Assembly (NCBI RefSeq): GCF_014905175.1
Contig: NC_057791.1
Coordinates: forward strand, 7,822,492 to 7,886,491
Direction: 5' to 3'
DNA from: Aphidius gifuensis
Taxonomy: Eukaryota; Arthropoda; Insecta; Hymenoptera; Braconidae
DNA length: 64,000 nt
Part shown: piece by piece, positions 35,393 to 46,653 of the stretch
Position numbering within the stretch: position 1 is the stretch's first letter
How the letters are laid out: each line of letters opens with the position of its first letter
Position numbers and translations under genes: made by a program
The notes under the pieces: model-generated
What the model was told of the DNA's origin: nothing
Databases searched by the model: none
Seen by the model: the letters and a program-made list of their open reading frames with translations, nothing else

Positions 35393-35600
35393 CGTAAGTG
35401 CCAAAAACGTCAATTTTAAAGGAAAAAGGGCGTAAGTGCAAACTTCGTTCAGTTACGTATTGCTATCTAATTTTAATACTCAAAAAAAAGAGAAATGGGC
35501 GTAACAAACTTTGATAAAGGATAAAGGGCGTATGTCCAAGGATTTACGCCTTTTTTCCGTTATCAAAATAATTTTTGATAAAAAATGAAGGGCGTATTCA
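35393..35600. repeat. Interspersed GGGCGTAAGTG-type words
   Basis: GGCGTAAGTGCCAAAA, GGGCGTAAGTGCAAAC, GGGCGTAACAAAC, GGGCGTATGTCCAA, the inverted TTTACGCCTTTTTTCC and GGGCGTATTCAC occur within 200 bp, each preceded by an A/G-rich word such as AAAGGA or AAATG. A short degenerate array. Confidence 0.6.
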
Positions 35601-35949
35601 CAATTTTATTCGAAATTTATTTAATGGCAGGATTTTTTAAATTATTGATTGTCTACTGATACACTGTAAAAAAAAATTTCTGCAAAATAGAAATTTTTGT
35701 CTAGGAAAAAAAAACGTTTGAAAGAAACAAAAAACGGTTTGATTGAAGAAAAAAATATGTCTTCGTGAAAACAAAAAAAATTCTCGACTATATATTTTTT
35801 AGGTTCAATTCGAGTATTAGAAACTTTAAATACAGTAAAAATAAATTTATTTCAAACGACTAATATCCTTCATTTGAAACAATTGCAGGAATTGAATTAA
35901 TTTTTTTTTTTCTTATTTAATAAATATATTTGTCTTGAAACGAAACAAA

Positions 35950-36575
35950 AGTGTCTAAATTTTAGGCAATGTTGTCTTGCTTTATAACATACTTGGTTTT
36001 ATTCATAACAATATTGTCTAAATTTTAGACAATGTCGTCTTGCCTTATAACAGGCATTTAGACAATATTGCGCCTTGATTTATACTATAATAGACTTCGT
36101 TTTTAACAAAAGTGTCTAATTTTTAGACACTGTTTCGTCTTGATTTATAATAGACTTGGTTTGCTTCAAAACAAAAGTGTCTAACTTTTAGACAATATTA
36201 CGTCTTGTTTCATAACATATTTGACTTTCTTAAAAACTAAATTGTCTAAATTTTAGACACTATTATGTCTTCTTTTATAACATACTTGACTTTCTTAAAA
36301 ACTAAATTGTCTAAATTTTAGACGATATTACGTCTTGTTTTGTACCGTATTTAGTTCTATTAAAAACGAAATTGTCTAAATTTTAGACAATATAACGGCT
36401 TGCTTTATAACATATTTAGTTTTCTTGACAACTAAAGTGTCTACATTTTAGACAATATTATATCTTGTTTTGTAACATATTTGGTTCAGTTAAAAACTAA
36501 ATTGTCTAACTTTTAGACACTGTTATGTCTTGTTTCATGGCATGTTTGGCTTTTTCAAAAACCAACCTGCCTAAA
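35950..36575. repeat. 65-bp satellite built around the palindrome GTCTAAATTTTAGAC
   Basis: GTCTAA starts at 35,953, 36,016, 36,113, 36,179, 36,244, 36,309, 36,374, 36,439 and 36,504; the last six intervals are exactly 65 bp. Each unit carries the near-perfect palindrome GTCTAAATTTTAGAC followed by AATATTACGTCTTGTTT and ATAACATA.TTGG. Two mutually shortened units occur near 36,050-36,100. Confidence 0.92.
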
Positions 36576-36778
36576 TTTAAAAATATATTTTTTTAAATAT
36601 ATATAATTTTAGTATGACTCAAGACGTGTAAAAAAAATTTTTTTGATAAAAAAAAATTAAATTCAATTGTTCGAACATGATTATAATATTTTTTTTGACT
36701 TATTATTATTATTATTTATTTTGAGTTTTGACGTAAACGGAAGATTATTTTTTTTTTTTTTTTTTGCGCAAACTATAT

Positions 36779-36852
36779 GGTCCCGAGGGGGACTTGAACC
36801 TATGACTACCTAACTACTAAACTCATATCTCTACCCGCGCGGCTATCGGAAC
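36779..36852 (-). tRNA. tRNA-like relic
   Basis: Read on the minus strand, the first seven bases GTTCCGA pair with the last seven TCGGGAC (one G-T pair), with a GGTTCAAGTCCCC T-arm-like segment (B box) and GGGTAGAGAT in the D-arm position. The D and anticodon stems pair poorly and I cannot assign an anticodon. This is either a tRNA pseudogene or the head of a tRNA-derived SINE. A long T-run lies just beyond its 3' side. Confidence 0.4.
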
Positions 36853-37329
36853 GTTATGGTTAATAAAAAAATTTCTTATACTTATAGTTTGAGTCAGCCA
36901 ATACAAATTAAATTATCAATAGTTCCTTTTACAAAAAAAAAAGTAGTAATTTATATTTTGTTACAAGAATTAAATAATAACTTAAATATAAAGAAGAAAG
37001 AAGAAAATTTATTAAATACAAAATAAACTTATTGGTAAGTATTTTTTTATCTGCTATACTTTATTAATTCATTTTTTTAAATTTATTGTTGATTAATATT
37101 TATTTATTTGTTAATATAATATTTTTAAAGTATCCGATTTTTTTTTTTTGATAAAAATTCAAAAAAAAAATGATTTTAAAATATAAATAAAAAATTATAA
37201 ATGAATATAAAACATTTAGTGTTGACATATTATTGCTTAATAAAAAAATTTATCAAAAATATATAAAAAAAAACAACAATACTATTACTTGTATTCAGTG
37301 TATCAAGATATTTATTTATTGAAATTTAT

Positions 37330-38079
37330 AGTATTATAATTATTTATTAAATTTAAAACAAAGTGACGAATTAATCCATTACATAACTCAATTTGTCTTG
37401 AACAAAAAAATGCATTTTAATATTAATTGATCAAATATTAATCATAGAGTATATTTTTTTCAAATAAAAAATATAACTGTTTAACAGAATTTTTTATCAA
37501 TCATACATTAAAGTTTTTTTTTATAAATATTTTATATTCTAGCAATTTTTTTTAATATTTAATCCATATAATTTAAATCATTTATTAATATTTTATATTC
37601 TCGCAATAATTATTCATTTAAATAAATAGTATTTTAAATTTAAAATTAAGACTTGATAATATATTGATCTCAACATTTAAATAACATAAATTGATTTCAA
37701 CAAAATAATATTAATTCTTTTCGAAGAATTACAACTTGATGTAATTTATCAAATATCAATAATTAAAAAAATTTTTAATGTTTAACAATATTTTTTTATC
37801 AGTCATACATTATAGTTTGTTTTTTTTTTTTTTTTTTTTTTTAATAATGTATATCGTCGCAATTATTTATTTAAATAAATAGTATTTTTAATGTAATATT
37901 AAACTTAAATTTAAAACTGGATAATATATTAATTCAAACATTTGCATAACATAAATTGATTTCAACAAAATATTGTTAATTCTTTTAATAGAATTACAAC
38001 TTTATGGAATTTATCAAATATCAATAATCAAAAAATAATTTAATTGTTTAACAATATCTTTTCATGAATCATGCATTAT

Positions 38080-38112
<33 letters not shown>

Positions 38113-38410
38113 CAATAATGTATATCGTTGCAATTATTTATTTAAATAAATAGTATTTTTAATGTAATATTAAATTTAAATTTAAAACTGGATAATCTAT
38201 TAATTTAAAACATTTGCATAACATAAATTGATTTCAACAAAATAATATTAATTTTTTTTTAAAGAATTACAATTTATGTAATTTATCAATATCAATAGAT
38301 AAAAAAAAATTTAATTGTTCAACAATTTTTCTTTTATCAATCATACCTTAAAGTTCTTTCTGTTCATGAATATTTTATCTTTACGAATTTATTTATTTAA
38401 ATAAATAGTA
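37330..38410. repeat. ~260-bp AT-rich tandem repeat, about four copies
   Basis: The word TTTAAATAAATAGTATTTT recurs near 37,616, 37,870, 38,140 and 38,397, with ATAACATAAATTGATTTCAACAAAATA and a long T-run in each unit. Copies are diverged. Confidence 0.75.
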
Positions 38411-38667
38411 TTTTGCTATAATTATATAATTATCTTTTGTATTCAAAAGTTAATTATAAATTATTTGAACATTATAACCTTATTCATCTTAAAATTGAAA
38501 ATAAAAAAATTATGAGATTTTTTTATTTTTATCTCCATCATCAAACTTATCATCATTATCATTATTTTAATATTTGACTTGATTCTTTTATATTTTCATT
38601 CGGATGAATTGAATTTTCTTTATTGTTGTTTGTCATTTGTTCAATAACATCATCATTTTCATTATTT

Positions 38668-41030
38668 TTAGTAGGCTTTAATTGTAGATGTTTTAATTTT
38701 TTTTATCATTAGATTAAAATTATTTTTTTTATTGTTATTTGTTATTTGTTTAATATTATCATCATCAACATCATCATTTTTATTATTTTTAATAGGTTTT
38801 GATATTTGAGTTGTTACTTTTATTTTTTTATTCGGATGAGTGTAATTTTCTATATTATTTTCTGTTAGTCGATTATAATCATCATCAGCATCATCATAAT
38901 TATTATTTTCATTATTTTTTGTTCTTTTTTTAGCTGTTAGTTTTAATATTTTATTTTGATGAATAAAATTTTTCTTATTTATTCCTGTTATTTGTTCATT
39001 ATTATTATCATCATCCATTAATTCTTCATCTAATTCATCTTCATCGTCATTTTGTATGGTATCAATCATATCAATATTTTCTATTATATTGTCATCAGCT
39101 TCTTCAACTTTATCAGCTATTACTGATAAATTTATCATTACATCAACAGCTTCTGGGTGTACCTTAGATTCAATATTATAAATAAATTTTTGTATAATGC
39201 CCCAATGGACCTCACTTTCGTATGGATATGCCAAATCAAGAACCCAAAAAGACTTAAATATAATATCAATTGCTGAAATCATATTATCTGCTTTCCATTT
39301 TACTTTCTCAGTAATAAAGCAGAGAATATCATTAATTTCTTCCCAATCTTTACCAATAATAACTATTACTGGCTGAAATGGCTTTCCTAATTTTTTTAAT
39401 TTTTGTGATCTTCTTTGTATTATAACTTTCATTTCATCGTTATTCTGGAATAAATTAAATTGTTTTAAAATCATAATAAAAGTGATATATAATATAAATT
39501 CAAATGACTTACCCTAGCAAAAAGAATAATGCTCTCTTCTACATCAACCACAGTTGTTTTGTTTTTTATATTTGCTCTACCATGTGGTGGAAGTAGAAAT
39601 GGTAAAATTCTTATGTAAGCAGAAATTTTTGTATCAACATTAGTATTATTAAACAATTGTTTTAATACATTTATTTCTGTCTCCCATTTTTTTTCATATT
39701 TGCTTTTTTTTTTTGAATTTAATACATCCAATTTGTAAATCAACTCATTTTATTTTTCTTCCGTTATTATATTTGCTTCAGGAAAAAATAATTTGAAGTC
39801 TATATAAATTAATTTGTGCCCATTTGCACAACTTAAGATTGGCCAATTTTTAAAGAATTCTTCAGTTGGTACGAGTTGTTCCTTAATTTTTTTGCACGTT
39901 CAACAATTTTTTTTAAATCAATTTTTCTTAATTGACTTGTTTTTTTCCATGCGCGCTTTATTTTTTTCCATTGAAGATCATCACAAGGACTGCTATCTAA
40001 AAAATCTTTTGCACGACTTATACTTAAATCGACTGTGAATAGAAAAAACAAAAAAATATAATAATCATTCGATAAAAAGAAAAATTAATAATAAATAATA
40101 ATTACCATCATTTTCAGTAGCCAGAGGTTTATCAGCAGCTATTGCTTTTTTTGTATTTGATATTAATTTTTTTTCATTTTTACAAATGTGGAATAACATA
40201 CCTCGGTAATTATTTTTGTTTTTTTGAAAATAACAATCTACCTTTTCTAAATGGAAATATTTACAAATTCGTAATGCCATAGTGTTGATATCAGTTACTC
40301 CTAGACTATAATATAAAAAAATAGTTAGTTTAAATTTTTTAAAAATTATATATATATATTTTTGTTGATTAAAGAAAAATTAATTCGATATTAAAATGAA
40401 AATTTTATTGAATTTTTTCTAAATTATACTTTTGTTTCTATTTCAATTATAATAGTATTTGTTTAGATACAAATAAAAAAAAATAAATAAATCTAAAAAA
40501 TATATGTAAAAAAAAAATTATTTTACAAATAAAATTGAAAAACAAAAAATTTTGTAAATAAATTAATTTGAAAAAAAAAAAAAAAAAAATTATCAAATTT
40601 TTATAAACTATATTACTTTTTTTTTTTACATTAAATATAAATGTTTATTTATTTTTTTTTTTTTTATATAAAAATATTTAATACCTACTTTTCATCAACA
40701 CCTAATGCTGCTTGTGCTACAAGTTTTGAAATAAATCTTCTATCTTTATCTCCATTTAGAAAATGTTTTAATTCTTTATATCCATCAATAATTACTCTGC
40801 CTCTAGCAGATTGACTAATTAGTTTGCCAATATCCAGGGTTTCAATGTAACTAACTGATTCAATACGTGAAGATGTTTCATGTATAATATTTATTTCATC
40901 TTCGTTCTGATCTTCAGTCTCATTATTTAGTTCATCAATATTATTGTCTTCCTGTTAAAATTTAAAAATCAACAATCAAAATAAATATATTTAATAAATA
41001 ACAATGACATATAAAAATGTTATTTACCAT
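38668..41030 (-). pseudogene. Five-exon insect orphan gene, damaged in exon 4
   Basis: On the minus strand an ATG at 41,030 is followed directly by GTAAAT, so exon 1 codes only Met. Exon 2 is 40,951-40,689 (EDNNIDELNNE... RVIIDGYKELKHF), exon 3 is 40,305-40,106 (NLGVTDINTMALRICKYF), exon 4 is 40,032-39,513, exon 5 is 39,444-38,668. All introns have GT...AG ends and phases agree. Exon 4 needs a one-base shift in an A-run near 39,890 to reach VPTEEFFKNWPILSC and then meets TAA near 39,751. Exon 5 has a QPVIVIIGKDWEE strand, YPYESEVHWGIIQKFIY, and a long acidic/Lys-rich tail. This matches a broadly distributed arthropod family of unknown function, often near transposons; I cannot name it. Either a recent pseudogene or sequencing errors in homopolymers. 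Confidence 0.6.
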
Positions 41031-41360
41031 GGTAAAAAATTGTCTGTCTACTTGACCACCTACTTATGTTTTTTTCTATAAACAAAAAAAATATGGTTTA
41101 TCACATAAAATTTAATTCATTTATATATCAATATTTAAAACAAAATCACTGTTAATTAATATTAATCAAAAATAAATTTACAAAAATAATAATAAAACAC
41201 GCTGATTTCGTGTAGTTGCCAGTCTATTCAACCATATACTAATCTTTTGTTTTTGTAAAAACAAACAAAATGGCGTCTTCGGTGTTTATCACATGGCATG
41301 AACCGTTAGAAAAAAAAATAAAAAAAAAAAACTTTCATATACTACAAAAAATTTAATTTA

Positions 41361-41909
41361 TCTAACACAGAGAAGGATATGTTAACAGTTAACATATCCT
41401 GTTTATTAACATATGCCATGTTAAAATGGGTGGTGGCTGATGTTTACATCAAAGATATATATATTAACATTAAACATACGTATCTTAATAGTTAATATGC
41501 GTATGTTAACTATCAAGATATCTGTAATTGACACAATTTGAAGGTTAGGCTGATAGTTGAAGACATTTACGTATGTAAATATAAAAATTGAATGTAAAAT
41601 TAAGAATGAATTTACAAAAAAACTAAATTTAAATAAATTTATGACAACACGAGTACATATTATATTATATTACAATTAGAATAGTATCACAATATAATGT
41701 CAAAAAAAAAGATGACAAGAAGTAGACTGGCGCATCAAAATATTTGGTCAAGGTAAAAGATACGTATGTTAATTATAAACATACGTATAATAACAGTTAA
41801 GATATCTATGTTTATTGTTAATATATATATCTTAACATTAAACTTTTGTATGTTTAATGTAAACATATTGGAATGTTAACTGTTAACTTATCATTCTCTG
41901 AGTGTAACA
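41361..41909. mobile_element. ~545-bp MITE-like element with GTTAACAGTTAACAT termini
   Basis: The left end ACACAGAGAAGGATATG and the right end, inverted ACACTCAGAGAATGATAAG, each flow into TTAACAGTTAACAT. The interior repeats ATACGTATGTTAA/TTAACATACGTAT words in both orientations. Non-coding. It sits between duplicated flanking sequence (41,145-41,240 and 41,985-42,080). Confidence 0.65.
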
Positions 41910-42098
41910 AATGTTAAAAAAAAACACACACACACATTTAATATTGACAGTTTGCTTATTGATTATTCAGCATATATTTAAAAAAAAATCACTGTTAATT
42001 AATATTATTAATTGAAAATAAATTCACAAAATAATAAAAATCACGTCTTCTTTGCGTAGTTGCTACTCTACACAACCACTTACACAATTTATTTTAAA

Positions 42099-45000
42099 CA
42101 CTATAGTTTTAGAATAAAATTTAATACTAATATTGAAACATACTTTTGATTAATAAAAAAATTAATTTTCATAATATCAACTAATGAAAATTTAAGCTTA
42201 AAATATATTTAAAAAATAAAAGGTTTGACGTAATCAATGAATATTTTCAAAAATATCATTCCTACAATAATTTTTTGAATTTTATTTTATTTTTTTTATC
42301 GACTAGTATATCAACTCTTGAATTAAATCACGATCTTCTCGCACATGCGCAGATTATCTTAACATGGAAGCCAAATAATCGACTACCATCACTGTTTGTG
42401 TTACAATTTTGACAGTTATATAAGCTATTGAAAATATTATTTGTCGGTTCCGTTTTCTTTGACAACTCTTTAACACACTAGTTAATTAGAGGTAAGATAT
42501 AGCTCTATCTCAATTGTAAATAATTTATATTCCGCATATTATAATATGCATTCACATCATTTTTTTTTGTCAATTTTTCTAGGTTAAGTTTGAAAAAAAA
42601 ACCAAGTCAAATCAATCATGAGATATCAGTGTCCGATTTGCATAAAGTCCAAATGGTTTTGTGACAATAGAAGCAGTATGAACGAGCATATGAAATTGCG
42701 TCACAAAAAAGCACCAAAAACCAGCAAATGTCTATATTCAAATTGTTTTAAAAGTTACGGCGATATTTATAAATACATGAACCATGTTGAAGCAGAACAT
42801 CAAATAGTAGAATCAACACTTGCACCGAATATTCAAGATGAAGCTTTAAAAATCGACGTTCCACCTGTAAAAAAAATCCGAATAGATAGCTCTTGTATTG
42901 AAACTCGATTATCAAAAAACTCATCCGCATCTGATGATATTAATTCACTTGTCTTTGAAAAAGAATCAGCATTCGATATTGATTTACTTGAATATAATAA
43001 ACAACAATTAGCAAGAGCACTTGACCTCGTGAAAGATTTATACGCTGATGTGTCATTATCAAGGTCAGCTGTGGATAAAATTATAACTAATATTATCGAA
43101 TATGAAAAAAAATCTATTGAAGAGATAAAGAAACTTGGTCTTAAAGTGTTCTCAAATAATAAAAAAATTGATACAGCATTCAATTTTTTTCAAAATTCAT
43201 TATATAACGTAAATACGGATTCAAAACTCTTCAAACAACTCAGCTTAAATGAAGCATTAATTATGCCGATAGCAAAAACAATAGATGTTCAACTCAAACT
43301 TTGTTTTGATAAAAAAAAACGTAAAACGGTTTGGACTAAAGTGAAAACACAAATTCAGATTGTGCCAATGAAGCAAGTACTTAAAAAGTATTTACAGCTG
43401 CCAAACGCATTCAAGATAATTTTAGAATCTTTAAATGAGTCTAACACCAGCCATTTAGTCTCTCCGTTTGTTCAAGGAGAGTATTGGCAACATATAAAAT
43501 CACAAACTTCGAATATCCTGATACCTTTGAGTTTCAGTTTTGATGATTTGGAACTATAAGATCCGTTAGGATCACATACAAAAAAAACTGGCGCTATTTA
43601 TTACACCATTACATCTTTACCCGCATATTTATCAGCCAAATTAGAAAACTGGTTTTTGGCTCAGTTATATAATCAAAGTGATTATAAACGATTGGGAAAC
43701 AAAAGAACACTCGGTATATTCAAAGAACAATTAGTTGATCTTCAAGAAAATGGAATAGAAATTGAAGTAGATGGTGTCAAACATCAAGTTTACTTTCGTA
43801 TTGGCAAAATTATAGGTGATAATTGGGGCCTGAATCAAATGCTTGGTTTTGTCACCAGTTATACAGCAACTCATTACTGTAGGGTTTGTATGATAAATTC
43901 GAAACAAGCTCGAATATCTCTTGAAGAAGATGAAAAACTTTTACGTAATCGATCAAACTGTAATGAAGATATAGAAAATTCAATTATTTTAAATGATCAC
44001 TCTCGAGGTGTAACAGAACGTTCAGTCTTTGAATCTTTGGTGCATGTGACTGATTTAATAAGCGTTGACGTTCTCCACGATTGGCTTGAGGAAATTGATC
44101 GTGTCGAAATTTCAAATATTCTCTATCATTTCATATTTGAAGATAAATATATTCATCTTGATATCGACGACTTAAATAGAAATATCAAATTATTGAATAT
44201 CGACTCATGCAATGGAATAAATATACCTTCGACAATAACAGAAAAAAGAATCATCGATAAAAATCTAAAATTGACGGCATCAGAAATGTTTTTTATAATT
44301 GCGTATTTAGGAATTTTGATAGGCAAATATATTCCTCAAGATAACGAAGTGTGGCAGCTTTATATTTTGCTTAGAAAAATACATTTTATAATCATGGCAC
44401 CAAGTTTTCATAAAGACACTCCTGATTTGTTAAAAAGCCTTATAAAAAAACATCATGAAAAATTTGACCAACTAAACTTTGGCTCAAGAATACCAAAACA
44501 TCATTTTGCTTTACATTATCCAAGCGCCATATAACAGGGTGGTCCGTTACGTTATGGATCATCGTTCCGTAGTGAGGCAGTTCATCGTGGAAGGAAAATA
44601 ACCGCTAATCTTTCAATTTCTCGAAAAAAAATATGTTATACCCTTGCGAAAAGATATCAAATAACTTTAGCAAAAAAATTTGTTGATAATCAACCTGTTG
44701 CGAGAACAAGAAATTTTAAATTGAAAAAACAAATAAAAATAGAAGATTTAAATAATTATGAAGAATTCAAAGATATCAGTCCTGTACCAGCATGTGAAGA
44801 AGTTAAACTCTTATCAGAAGCAAACTATGATGGAACTCGATACAAAAAAAATGTAAGTGTCATAATCGACAATGCGGATAATCTACCTATCTTTGCTGAA
44901 ATACGAGATATAATTGAAGTAAATAAAAAAGTTTATATAGTCGTGAAAAAGCTGCAGACAAACTACTTGGATGAACATATCCAAGCATATATTGTAGAAG

Positions 45001-45376
45001 ACACCAATATTTGGCTGTTTGTCGAGTATAAAAATCTACGAAGTCATGAAGCATTTTATAGTCAACTTGTTGACATACCAAAAAATGCGAAGTCTAATCT
45101 ATGTTTTTATGGAAATGAAGAAGTCCAAGTAGAAACGAAAAAAGTTATAATTTGCACGTACACATAAATAATAAATTAAAATAATTAAAACGCTTTTATT
45201 TGCTTTATTGTAGGAATGATATTTTTGAAAATATTCATTGATTACGGCAAACCTTTTATTTTTGAAATATATTTTAAGCTTAAATTTTCATTAGTTGATA
45301 TTATAAAAATTAATTTTTTTATTAATCAAAAGTATGTTTCAATATTAGTATTAAATTTTATTCTAAAACTATAGTC
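42099..45376 (+). mobile_element. CACTA (EnSpm-type) DNA transposon with ~170-bp inverted repeats
   Basis: The left end begins CACTATAGTTTTAGAAT at 42,099. The right end, inverted, begins GACTATAGTTTTAGAAT at about 45,376, and the similarity extends for about 170-180 bp on each side (to about 42,276 and 45,208) including the matching TTTTCAAAAATATCATTCC. Between them lies one transposase-like frame. The CACTA terminus and the TNP2-like protein agree. I could not confirm a 3-bp target duplication, so one end may be altered; the right end lies about 110 bp from the second Polinton. Confidence 0.8.
42618..45167 (+). pseudogene. EnSpm/CACTA transposase with two in-frame stops
   Basis: One continuous frame of about 850 codons from ATG 42,618. 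Residues 1-70 form two C2H2-like fingers (CPICIKSKWFC...H...H; CLYSNCFKSYG...H..AEH). After a Ser/Lys linker comes the TNP2-like core: SFSFDDLEL then TAA at 43,557, DPLGSHTKKTGAIYYT, KLENWFLAQL, NKRTLGIFKEQL, HYCRVCMINS with a Cys pair, RSVFESLVHVTDL, DVLHDWLEE, and YPSAI ending at TAA 44,532 where the frame resumes with QGGPLRYG. The catalytic acidic residues appear present but cannot be fixed by eye. The ends of the element match CACTA. The two stops show loss of function, although suppression or recent damage cannot be excluded. The rest of the frame is well preserved, suggesting a young copy. Confidence 0.85.
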
Positions 45377-45483
45377 CCAGATAACCAAGCGTACGAGCAC
45401 GTTTTTCGTATCCCGTACGGGCACGGAATACTGTCAGGGTACTGTTACTGTGCTAACTTCATGAAATGAGAACGCTGCGATCG

Positions 45484-45489
45484 CACGAT
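45484..45489. repeat. Left target-site duplication CACGAT
   Basis: The same six bases, CACGAT, follow the right end at 60,912-60,917. An exact 6-bp duplication is the expected Polinton insertion signature. Confidence 0.95.
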
Positions 45490-45789
45490 AGTAGTGTACA
45501 TGTGACAGTTCTGGCTCACCCCCCGCTGTGCCACCCCCCCCCCCTCCCCCCGCGAAACCCGTGACCCCCTGTTGTGATCCGCGGTTGATTTCGCGGAATC
45601 CGCGGATATCGCCCCAGGGGGTCCGCGAATTAATTTAATTGGGTCAATCTCCCTGAATTATCAAATCACCGCAGGGGGTCCTTAAATTAATTAATTAGGT
45701 CAATTAATTAATTAATTAGGTCAGATCGCCACAGGGGGTCCTCTAATTGATTAATTAGGTCAAATCGCCATGGGGGGTTCGATTTTTTG

Positions 45790-45985
45790 TAAGACGCCAT
45801 ATTGGTTGTTCTATAAGACGCCATATTGGATTTTTCTAAAAGACGCCATTTTAAATTTTGAAATTTTGAAATTCCCGGGTCCCATTTTTCATACGATGCC
45901 ATATTGTTTTTTTCCGTCTGTCGCCATATTGGATTTTTTTTTTCAACGCCATATTGGTTTTTTCGCAAGACGCCATATTGAATTT
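45790..45985. promoter_or_regulatory. Array of GCCATNTT (YY1/Pho-like) words in the inverted repeat
   Basis: GCCATATT or GCCATTTT starts at 45,796, 45,820, 45,845, 45,898, 45,923, 45,948 and 45,972: spacings are 24, 25, 53, 25, 25 and 24 bp. The inverted set is in the right arm (about 60,376-60,560). GCCATNTT is the core recognised by YY1 and its insect counterpart Pho. Binding is inference; it could be only a minisatellite. Confidence 0.45.
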
Positions 45986-46059
45986 TTTTAAATGTCATCT
46001 TTGGTTTTTAAAAGACGTCATCTTGTGTTATTATTATTATTATTAATGGAAAAAAAAAT

Positions 46060-46135
46060 ATTTTCCCTAACCGGGATTTGAACTCAGACCTTTGGCATGA
46101 GAGTTTGGCACGCTATCCTCTGAAACAAACAAGAG
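46060..46135 (-). tRNA. tRNA-like relic within the left inverted repeat
   Basis: Reads on the minus strand. GAGTTCAAATCCCGG is a good B box and T arm; the D-arm position has GTTTCAGAGGATAGCG, like a worn A box. The 5' acceptor strand and the anticodon stem no longer pair, so no anticodon can be assigned. A copy is in the right inverted repeat (about 60,225-60,300). Confidence 0.45.
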
Positions 46136-46200
46136 ATTATGCTATTCCCTGTCGGTAAAAGAATATTCCTTCAAATATTATTCAATGAAAAACTAAATCG

Positions 46201-46299
46201 CCTTCGATAGCTCAGTTGGTAGAAGCGATGGACTGTAATTGGTTTAATTAAAATATGAGAGATATCCAGAGGTCGCTGGTTCAAATCCGGCTCGAAGGA
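46201..46299 (+). tRNA. tRNA-Tyr (GTA), with a ~25-nt intron
   Basis: The acceptor stem CCTTCGA pairs with TCGAAGG; GCTCAGTTGGTAG is the A box; the anticodon loop has CTGTAA with GTA at 46,235-46,237; intron about 46,239-46,263 starts one base after the anticodon as in all eukaryotic tRNA-Tyr genes; GGTTCAAATCC is the B box. A T-run at about 46,302 is a Pol III stop. Two flaws: one extra base in the D arm (GTAGAAGC) and one mismatch at the anticodon-stem base, so function may be weakened. It sits just inside the left inverted repeat, before the first protein gene. Confidence 0.88.
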
Positions 46300-46359
46300 A
46301 TATTTTTTTTTTCCATTTTATAATAAAATAATGTTGATGGAAATTAAAAAAAAAAAAAT

Positions 46360-46436
46360 TTGTCTTGATGATGGTTCGAACTGAGGACCAATCATTTTAT
46401 AGGTTGGAACCTTAGCTCTTGCATCATCAAGACAAA
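46360..46436 (-). tRNA. Second tRNA-like relic
   Basis: On the minus strand GTCTTGATGATG pairs with CATCATCAAGAC, a long acceptor-like stem. AGTTCGAACC is an excellent B box and GAGCTAAGGTTCC a possible A box; CCAA/TTGG gives an anticodon-like stem with a loop that is too large. Could be a tRNA pseudogene or a simple hairpin; the anticodon is unclear. Confidence 0.45.
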
Positions 46437-46576
46437 TTACAGAAAGTATTGTAAGTAATTTCAATATTTCATCATCTATTCGATGTTTGTAAAATAAGTC
46501 GTAGAGGGGGTAAAAATGGTAGGAGTAAATAAGAAGTGGAAGGGATAGAAAAAAGAGGGGAGTGGTTACTCAGGGG

Positions 46577-46616
46577 TATAAAAAGAATATCATCAGTTTA
46601 GAACTGGTCACTATAC
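46577..46616 (+). promoter_or_regulatory. TATA box and initiator of the first Polinton gene
   Basis: TATAAAAA at 46,577 lies 35 bp before the A of TCACT (46,610-46,614), with the ATG 42 bp further on. Arthropod core promoters use TATA about 30 bp upstream of TCA(G/T)T-like initiators; here the spacing is slightly long. Confidence 0.55.
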
Positions 46617-46653
46617 AGTTGAGTTGAGCTGAGTTGATATATATTAAAACGAA

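Larger units (their letters stand above)
45490..46172. repeat. Left terminal inverted repeat
   Basis: Contains in order a C-rich block, a CCGCGGTTGATTTCGCGG palindromic patch, three to four copies of a unit with CAGGGGGTCC and TTAATTAATTAGGTCA, a periodic array of GCCATATTG words, an ATT run and a tRNA-like segment. The right arm is its reverse complement, about 40 bp longer owing to an extra CAGGGGGTCC-type unit. Confidence 0.93.

Noticed and set aside
45792..45990. GCCATATTGG words as serum-response (CArG) boxes
   Set aside because: CArG needs six A/T bases between CC and GG; here there are only five, so a YY1/Pho-like core fits better.
45708..45998. 96-codon frame with repeated N(M)ASY/IQYGV words, also present at 60,359-60,649
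   Set aside because: Both strands and both inverted repeats give such frames because of the 25-bp GCCATATTG array; a repeat artefact rather than a protein.
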